Shown here piece by piece: positions 6,533 to 11,336 of a stretch of 11,336 nucleotides of DNA (the stretch's first letter is position 1; each line of letters opens with the position of its first letter). The translations under genes were made by a program, and so were the position numbers. The DNA is from Planctomycetota bacterium (GTDB lineage: Bacteria; Planctomycetota; Phycisphaerae; WQYP01). Location: NCBI GenBank assembly GCA_021852245.1, contig JAJZNY010000088.1:1-11336 (forward strand), read 5' to 3'. The notes under the pieces are model-generated. The model saw only the letters and a program-made list of their open reading frames with translations. It was not told the origin of the DNA and did no database searches.

Positions 6533-7786
6533 TCATGTTTTTTCAAAAGTCTGTCGAGGCGTACGGCGGATCACACCACGCAACTCCAGCATGGTAAGTT
6601 CGGCCATTACGACGGAGGCCGGCAAGGACGTATGTTGACACAATTCATCCAGACCCGAATCCGAGCCGTTCCCGATGGCGGCGAGAATTTTTTCCTGCGG
6701 AGCGGAAAAGAGCAGCTCCTGCGGTTCTGATTCCGTTGCAGCCGCGGGCGAAACTCCCCGCGGCGAGGCTGAAACGGACGATCCAGAGCCGCGTCCCGAG
6801 GGACGAGCGGATGCGGGAGCAGGTGCCGATGTGGCGGCGACCGCACTGGGCCCCACCGAATCATCCGAGGCGGATTCCGCAGTCAAGAGGCCGAGCGATT
6901 CAACGATATCGCGGGCTGACTCGACCAATTCCGCCCCACCGGAGCGAATGAGATGATGCGTGCCGCTGCTCGCTGGAGAATCGACTCGGCCGGGCACCGC
7001 GAAGACCTCGCGGCCATAATCTTCGGCGGCCAAGCGGGCGGTAATCATCGAGCCGCTGCGTAAATTGGCCTCCACCACCAGCGTGCCAAGGGATAGAGCG
7101 GCGATAATGCGATTGCGGGGTGGAAAATTTTTGGGCAGCGGTGGTTCGCCAGGCGGCATTTCACTGATGATGCAGCCGCAGCGGCGTTTAATAATTTCAT
7201 CATACAGGTCATGATTTTCGGGGGGATAACAGTGACTGAGTCCACAACCGCTTACTACAATCGTGCGGCCGCCGGCGCGAAGCGCACCGTAGTGGGCGGC
7301 GGTATCGATGCCTCGAGCCCCGCCACTGACAACGGTCATACCCGCCTGGGCGAGGCCGCGGGCGAATTTTTCCGCCTGCTCACGTCCGTAAAGGGTGCAC
7401 TGGCGGGCACCGACAATCGCGACGGCAACGGTATCGTCGCGCAGCAATTCTCCGCGTAGAAATAATATTGGGGGCGGATCCGGGATCGGGCGCAGGCCGG
7501 GCGGCCATGGTTCATCTGTCGGGCAGATGATCCGCAGGGCGAGGCGGTTGCAATCGGCGAGAATTTCATCGATATTCACCTGCGTAAAAGCTGATTTGAA
7601 AGCCCCGGCCCGCTCGACCGTTACGCCCAGAGCCGCCGCCCATTCGGAAGCAGGGAGGTCACATGCGGACTGTACATCCCCCGCGTGTGCGACGAGGCGA
7701 TTGATGAGAATCGGTCCCAGGCCGGCGGTACGCGAGAGTCGCAAATAAGCCAGCGCATCAGGAGAAGCTATGGTTGAGGCGTTCAT
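6533..7786 (-). CDS. dprA: DNA processing protein DprA/Smf
   Basis: DprA binds incoming single-stranded DNA during natural transformation and loads RecA on it. Many non-competent bacteria also carry it. The 417-residue protein has an N-terminal helical (SAM/HhH-like) region to about 80, then the Rossmann-like DNA_processg_A core with GARQCTLYG (126-134), SGGARGIDTAAH (154-165), NFPPRNRIIAALS (220-232) and EANLRSGSMITARLAAE (239-255). A low-complexity Ala/Ser/Pro/Gly-rich linker (about 303-355) leads to a C-terminal winged-helix-like domain (about 360-410, EKILAAIG.....LDELCQHTSLP). The start ATG overlaps the aroB stop codon as ATGA (7783-7786), indicating translational coupling. Full length and no broken motifs. 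The linker is longer than I would expect but not unique. Confidence 0.95.
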   Translation of the reverse strand: MNASTIASPDALAYLRLSRTAGLGPILINRLVAHAGDVQSACDLPASEWAAALGVTVERAGAFKSAFTQVNIDEILADCNRLALRIICPTDEPWPPGLRPIPDPPPILFLRGELLRDDTVAVAIVGARQCTLYGREQAEKFARGLAQAGMTVVSGGARGIDTAAHYGALRAGGRTIVVSGCGLSHCYPPENHDLYDEIIKRRCGCIISEMPPGEPPLPKNFPPRNRIIAALSLGTLVVEANLRSGSMITARLAAEDYGREVFAVPGRVDSPASSGTHHLIRSGGAELVESARDIVESLGLLTAESASDDSVGPSAVAATSAPAPASARPSGRGSGSSVSASPRGVSPAAATESEPQELLFSAPQEKILAAIGNGSDSGLDELCQHTSLPASVVMAELTMLELRGVIRRTPRQTFEKT

Positions 7787-8892
7787 CCGACTGCCGCTCC
7801 CGCTGTGGTGAGGGATTTGATTGCATCGAGGATCGCCGTCTCGGGAACATCGGTTACCACGATCACTTCGCCAATTTTCACGGGTAGAATGAGTCGGAGT
7901 TTGGCGGAGGCGACTTTTTTATCACTGTACATAGCTGAAAGAATGCTCGGTGCGTCAAGCCCCGGAAGGAACGTCGGCAAGCCTGTTCGGCGGATCATGG
8001 ATTCCAGACGACCGGGGAGTTGCGAATCGCAGTGTCCCAGGTTGACCGCCAGTCGCGCTGCCGCCAGCATGCCCAGCGCCACGGCATAACCGTGCGGCAG
8101 TTTGTCGTAACCGACCACCGCCTCCATGGCATGGCCGAAGGTGTGGCCGAGGTTGAGATGGGCACGGATGGAATTTTCATACGGGTCTTTCATGATGATT
8201 CCGGCCTTGATGCGGACATTCCGGGAGATAAGCTGCGTCAAATCATCGGGATTACTTTCGAGCACCTGGGGAAGATGAACGTCGAGCCAGTTAAATAAAT
8301 CTTCGTCGGCGATGATGGCGTGCTTGATGCACTCCGCCAAACCGGAAATCAATTCGCGCCGCGGAAGCGTTGAAAGGAAATTCACATCCATGGCAACGAG
8401 CGATGCATGATGAAATGCCCCCAGTAAATTCTTACCCATGGCGTGATCAATGCCGGTTTTTCCCCCGACGCCTGCATCGACGGCCGCAAGGAGGGAAGTG
8501 GGCATCTGAATCAGCGGAACGCCGCGCAGAACCGTAGCGGCGGCAAAGCCCGTCATATCGCCGACGACTCCGCCTCCGAGCGCGACGATCGGCAGGCGGC
8601 GTTCCCAGCGATGATCGAGCAGAAAATCCCAGATGGTGCCCAGTGTCGAGATATTTTTATGCTGCTCACCGGCGGGGATCATCAGAGAGATCGGTTTGAT
8701 TCCCGCCGCACGGAGTGCCGATTCCACCGTGGGAAGATGCAGCGGTGCGACGTTGGTGTCGGTTATGACGGCACAGGTATGCGGATGAAACCGCTCGACG
8801 ACGAAACCCACCACCTCCCGACACAGGTCGGATCCAACCATAACGTCGTATTCGGCATGAGCGGCGGGCACATGAACATGAATCTTCTGCAT
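7783..8892 (-). CDS. aroB: 3-dehydroquinate synthase (AroB)
   Basis: AroB cyclises DAHP to 3-dehydroquinate, the second step of the shikimate pathway, using NAD+ and a divalent metal (Zn2+ or Co2+). The 369-residue protein has the NAD-binding GGGVVGDMTGFAAA (106-119) and PTSLLAAVDAGVGGKTGID (131-149) motifs. The expected metal ligands are Glu187 in GLAECIKH, His250 in NLGHTFGHAMEA and His267 in LPHGYAVALGM. Length is normal. The ATG at 8892 matches the usual N-terminus just before the first beta strand, but its ribosome-binding site is poor. A TTG at 8910 in the same frame is the alternative. It overlaps dprA by four bases and lies 132 bases after the TlpA-like gene, so aroB, dprA and the Nudix gene probably form one transcript. 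Confidence 0.95.
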   Translation of the reverse strand: MQKIHVHVPAAHAEYDVMVGSDLCREVVGFVVERFHPHTCAVITDTNVAPLHLPTVESALRAAGIKPISLMIPAGEQHKNISTLGTIWDFLLDHRWERRLPIVALGGGVVGDMTGFAAATVLRGVPLIQMPTSLLAAVDAGVGGKTGIDHAMGKNLLGAFHHASLVAMDVNFLSTLPRRELISGLAECIKHAIIADEDLFNWLDVHLPQVLESNPDDLTQLISRNVRIKAGIIMKDPYENSIRAHLNLGHTFGHAMEAVVGYDKLPHGYAVALGMLAAARLAVNLGHCDSQLPGRLESMIRRTGLPTFLPGLDAPSILSAMYSDKKVASAKLRLILPVKIGEVIVVTDVPETAILDAIKSLTTAGAAVG

Positions 8893-8906
8893 GCGATTAT
8901 CATAAC

Positions 8907-9022
8907 CCAACCATCACGTTGGGGTCACGTCCAACAGCGCATCCTGGGCGCCGGGTCTGCGTACCGGAGGCTGGCGGAGGAGGTGCCGCAATTCATCAGG
9001 AGCGCTTGGAACGTCCAACGTG
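8907..9022. repeat. Cluster of CCAAC/GTTGG dyads between the TlpA-like gene and aroB
   Basis: The spacer before aroB carries four CCAAC/GTTGG cores: CCAAC 8907-8911, GTTGG 8918-8922, CCAAC 8931-8935 and CCAAC 9015-9019. They form dyads CCAAC-N6-GTTGG (8907-8922), GTTGG-N8-CCAAC (8918-8935) and TTGGA-ACG-TCCAA (9006-9018). The nine-mer ACGTCCAAC is directly repeated at 8927-8935 and 9011-9019, and CACGTTGG (8915-8922) is inverted as CCAACGTG (9015-9022). The repeats are plain in the sequence. A role as operator or RNA structure is inference. Confidence 0.3.
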
Positions 9023-9024
9023 AG

Positions 9025-10170
9025 CTATTTACTGAGCAATTTTTTGACGTCGGCGGTCACCTGCTGGGGATTGTAGCCCACGACAACGTATCGCAAGATG
9101 CCTTTACGGTCGAGAATAAATTGCGTAGGGATTGCGGTGATGCCATAAGCCCGCGCAATGGGGAGATTGCCCGGGTTATTGACATCGTAAATCTGGGGCC
9201 AAATCATTTTTTTGTGTTGAGCCAGAAACGTCTTCAGTGCTTTAGGGTTGGCGTCCAGCGAAACGCCGATGACGTCGAATCCCTTTTTATGCAGTTTGGA
9301 GTAAAGCGATTCAACGTGGGGAATACTTGCCCGGCACGGCGGGCACCATGTGGCCCACGTATCGACCAGCACGACGTGGCCGATAAGCGATTTGGTACTG
9401 AAGGGTTTGCCGCTGCCCAGAAGAACGCCCTCAAACACCGCGTGATGATTCAGATGTTTATTTTGGGCAGTCTTCATGGCCACCATTTGCTGGTATTGTT
9501 GCGCCGAGGGACTCTTGAGCACTTTGAGGATGATTTCCCGAGCCTCATCGGCGAGATGCTGGTCCGCCGCACCAAGGTGGCTGATGCTCATCAGCAACTG
9601 AACCATATCCTCATTCATGGGGTGCTTGGCGGCGATGGAGCGGAGCGTATCGATGACCTTCTGCTGCGCGGCGGCATTATGCTGGTGGGTCAGCCACGTG
9701 TATTGCTGCAGATACATACGGGCGAGGAGGTTTCTGAATGGGTGCGCACTTTTGGCTTGAGCAGATAAACGCGCCAACGCAGATTGGTCACCGAGCACAG
9801 CCATAATTGAAAGATAATGATCTCGTGCGCCCGTGAAATAAGGTTTAAGTTCCGGGCGCTTCGCCATTCCCTGATCAAATGCGGTTACCACGGTGCCGAG
9901 GATGGGCGTGAGCTTGGGCCCGAATTTTGCTGTCAGCGACTTTGATTGGAGAACATCCACGATGGAAGCACCATGGAGGACTTCCCCTATTTTATTGAGA
10001 GATTTAAATTGGGCAGCCTCGACGTTCTCCTCAATTTGATGAGTTGACTCCTTTGCCGCAGGTGCAATACCCTTAGCCGCGGCCGATGATGCACCGATCA
10101 CCATGGCAATCGCCATCGCGATGGATTTACCGAGCATTGCCGACTTCAATGACTTTTTCACGTATAACAT
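9025..10170 (-). CDS. Exported TlpA-like thioredoxin-fold protein with unassigned N-terminal helical domain
   Basis: The 381-residue protein begins with a signal-peptide-like segment: basic residues K5, K6, K9 and K15, a hydrophobic core to about residue 27, and an ASSAAAKG cleavage-like region around 28-35. The C-terminal part (about 240-381) is a TlpA/redoxin thioredoxin fold with the active-site motif WCPPC (275-279) and the cis-proline segment AIPT (346-349). This suggests periplasmic disulfide or thiol exchange with an electron donor not seen here. Residues about 40-235 appear alpha-helical with no motif I recognise. The start at 10170 is preferred because GGAG lies seven bases upstream and the signal peptide follows immediately. 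A TTG at 10197 would put charged residues before it. It lies 88 bases downstream of the FAH-family stop codon and may be a separate unit. An AT-rich -10-like TATACT (minus strand, 10211-10216) precedes it, but I see no good -35. Confidence 0.85.
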   Translation of the reverse strand: MLYVKKSLKSAMLGKSIAMAIAMVIGASSAAAKGIAPAAKESTHQIEENVEAAQFKSLNKIGEVLHGASIVDVLQSKSLTAKFGPKLTPILGTVVTAFDQGMAKRPELKPYFTGARDHYLSIMAVLGDQSALARLSAQAKSAHPFRNLLARMYLQQYTWLTHQHNAAAQQKVIDTLRSIAAKHPMNEDMVQLLMSISHLGAADQHLADEAREIILKVLKSPSAQQYQQMVAMKTAQNKHLNHHAVFEGVLLGSGKPFSTKSLIGHVVLVDTWATWCPPCRASIPHVESLYSKLHKKGFDVIGVSLDANPKALKTFLAQHKKMIWPQIYDVNNPGNLPIARAYGITAIPTQFILDRKGILRYVVVGYNPQQVTADVKKLLSK

Positions 10171-10258
10171 CCGCCTTCTCCATGTATAAAAAAACAACGC
10201 CTGTCAGATCAGTATACGATCGCAGATCGGCCGGGACGAACAGCCCATCTCGGAATGT

Positions 10259-11161
10259 TTAAGCCTGTCCCTCCGCCACCACCGGGTTACGCAGAGAACC
10301 GAGTGATTCAATTTCAATTTCCACTACATCACCGGCTTTGAGCCAGCGAGGCGGAGTTCGGCCCATCCCGACTCCGGCCGGGGTGCCGGTGAGGATGATG
10401 GTGCCCGGCAGAAGCGTGGTGGACCCCGAAAGAAATTCGATAATCCGGGGGATGGAAAAAATCATGTCGGCCGTCGAACTCTCCTGCATCAATTCACCAT
10501 TGATGAGCGTGCGAATCTTCAGGTTCATCGGATCAAATTCGCCATGGTCGTTGGTCACCACCGCCGGCCCGACGGGGCAGAAGGTATCAAATGATTTGCC
10601 CCGGCACCATTGCGAACCGCCCCACTGCTTCTGCCAATCGCGGGCGGAGACGTCGTTGGCGATGGTGTAGCCAAAAACATATTTCAAGGCATCACTCTGA
10701 GATACATTTTTACACCGTCGGCCGATGACCACCGCCAATTCTCCCTCGTAATCAACTTGGCTGCTGGCCAGGTGCGTAGGGAGTTCAATGGGTTGATCCG
10801 GACCGATGAGGGATGCGGGGTTCTTAAAAAAGACCACCGGATACTGCGGCTCTTTAGCCCCTGTTTCCGCAGCGTGAGCGCGATAGTTAAGCCCGATACA
10901 GATGATCGCGGGCGGTTGCACGGGAGCCAGAAATTGAGGGCTCCCCTTCATCTGATGTGTTAAGGTAAAGCCGGTTTCAAACGATCCATCAAGCAGTGAC
11001 ACCATGCCGTTGCCAAGCAGATATCCCCATTGAGGCTCGCCACGCGCATTTTTTACTTTGACCAGTTTAGACAAAACTCCGCCTTTCACCGAAAGCTTGT
11101 GCGGGTCATACAGGTAGCCAAATCTCCTGTTACCGGAGCAACTGTACACGTATGTTGCCAT
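10259..11161 (-). CDS. Fumarylacetoacetate hydrolase (FAH) family protein
   Basis: The 300-residue protein has the FAH fold signatures: [14 protein letters not shown] (88-101), [12 protein letters not shown] (136-147) with metal-ligand-type Glu139 and Glu141, [12 protein letters not shown] (164-175) with Asp170, [12 protein letters not shown] (188-199) and [13 protein letters not shown] (253-265). Family members hydrolyse or decarboxylate 2-oxo acids, as in aromatic or sugar-acid catabolism, and often carry this generic label. The exact substrate cannot be told. The start is uncertain. The ATG at 11161 has no ribosome-binding site, and similarity to family N-termini seems to begin at about residue 31 ([17 protein letters not shown]). 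A TTG at 11074, with AAGG seven bases upstream, would give a 271-residue protein. Neighbours do not reveal a pathway. Confidence 0.9.
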   Translation of the reverse strand: MATYVYSCSGNRRFGYLYDPHKLSVKGGVLSKLVKVKNARGEPQWGYLLGNGMVSLLDGSFETGFTLTHQMKGSPQFLAPVQPPAIICIGLNYRAHAAETGAKEPQYPVVFFKNPASLIGPDQPIELPTHLASSQVDYEGELAVVIGRRCKNVSQSDALKYVFGYTIANDVSARDWQKQWGGSQWCRGKSFDTFCPVGPAVVTNDHGEFDPMNLKIRTLINGELMQESSTADMIFSIPRIIEFLSGSTTLLPGTIILTGTPAGVGMGRTPPRWLKAGDVVEIEIESLGSLRNPVVAEGQA

Positions 11162-11314
11162 GGAACAGGAAATATTTCAAAAAATTGGGGAGAAACCGGT
11201 TATTTTGGGCGTGGCAGCATTTTCGTGCGTGTACGATACGCGAGGGGTCTCCCGTGTTCCCCGTGCCCCGGCGGTGAAATTGGTCGGGGTGGCTTTTCAG
11301 CGGTTGAAGTTTTA

Positions 11315-11336
11315 ATGAAAATCACGGGACTGTCTC
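11315..11336 (+). CDS. Possible start of a further gene, cut by the window edge
   Basis: An ATG at 11315 overlaps a TAA stop of a preceding 51-codon frame (TAATG, 11313-11317) and gives MKITGLS before the window ends. This N-terminus is the kind seen in enolase-superfamily sugar-acid dehydratases, which can sit next to FAH-family genes, but seven residues are far too few to assign. No clear ribosome-binding site is visible, and the same frame is open upstream without a stop. Confidence 0.18.

Noticed and set aside
8443..9768. A long plus-strand open frame of 441 codons opposite aroB and the TlpA-like gene
   Set aside because: The minus strand here encodes AroB and a WCPPC thioredoxin-fold protein with clear family motifs. 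The opposite frame shows no recognisable domain and spans two genes and their spacer, as expected of a shadow frame in G+C-rich DNA.
10207..10239. Possible promoter of the TlpA-like gene: TATACT (minus strand, 10211-10216) amid three GATC sites and a CGATC-GCA-GATCG dyad (10217-10229)
   Set aside because: The -10-like box is fair, but the region 17-18 bases upstream has no -35-like sequence, and the dyad is short. Too weak to list as a promoter.
11160..11315. A 51-codon plus-strand frame ending at TAATG just before the possible new gene
   Set aside because: It has no ribosome-binding site and no recognisable sequence, and its ATG is the mirror of the FAH-family ATG in CCATGG. I could not support it as a gene.

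Overview
The window is a gene-dense stretch of bacterial chromosome that looks ordinary and mostly housekeeping. It has moderately high G+C and short intergenic gaps. I see no mobile elements, CRISPR arrays, tRNA or rRNA. A Gram-negative-type cell is likely, because one gene encodes an exported TlpA-like thioredoxin. The mix of genes would fit Planctomycetota, but that assignment is an inference from gene style and nothing in the window proves it.

Left part, plus strand (1-4771): the last codons of cysD are followed by a cysN-cysC fusion, giving the ATP sulfurylase of sulfate assimilation. Next comes a stand-alone BI-1/YetJ-type membrane protein with a likely promoter upstream and a very strong intrinsic terminator downstream. 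Then comes a tight purE-purK pair, which carries out the two-step carboxylation of AIR in purine synthesis. Middle (4772-5999, plus): a short leader able to form alternative hairpins precedes a two-helix-plus-pore ion channel with the filter-like motif TLGIGD and an unassigned cytoplasmic C-terminal region.

Right part, minus strand (6025-11161, read right to left): an FAH-family hydrolase, an exported TlpA-like thioredoxin, aroB (shikimate pathway), dprA (DNA uptake/recombination) and a Nudix hydrolase. aroB and dprA overlap by 4 bases (ATGA) and dprA is followed closely by the Nudix gene, so these three are probably one transcript. The channel gene and the Nudix gene converge with only 25 bases between their stop codons. 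At the far right a new plus-strand gene may begin, but only seven codons are visible.

The most interesting observation is the APS-kinase half of the CysN-CysC fusion. It keeps the overall fold signature, but the Walker A Ser/Thr, the DGD motif, the ISP serine and a conserved active-site lysine are all replaced, while the GTPase half looks fully intact. It may be a pseudo-kinase domain. Secondary points are the channel's unusual filter and leader, a cluster of CCAAC/GTTGG dyads before aroB, an unassigned N-terminal domain on the TlpA-like protein, and an uncertain start for the FAH-family gene. I found no clear evidence of an undescribed multi-gene system.
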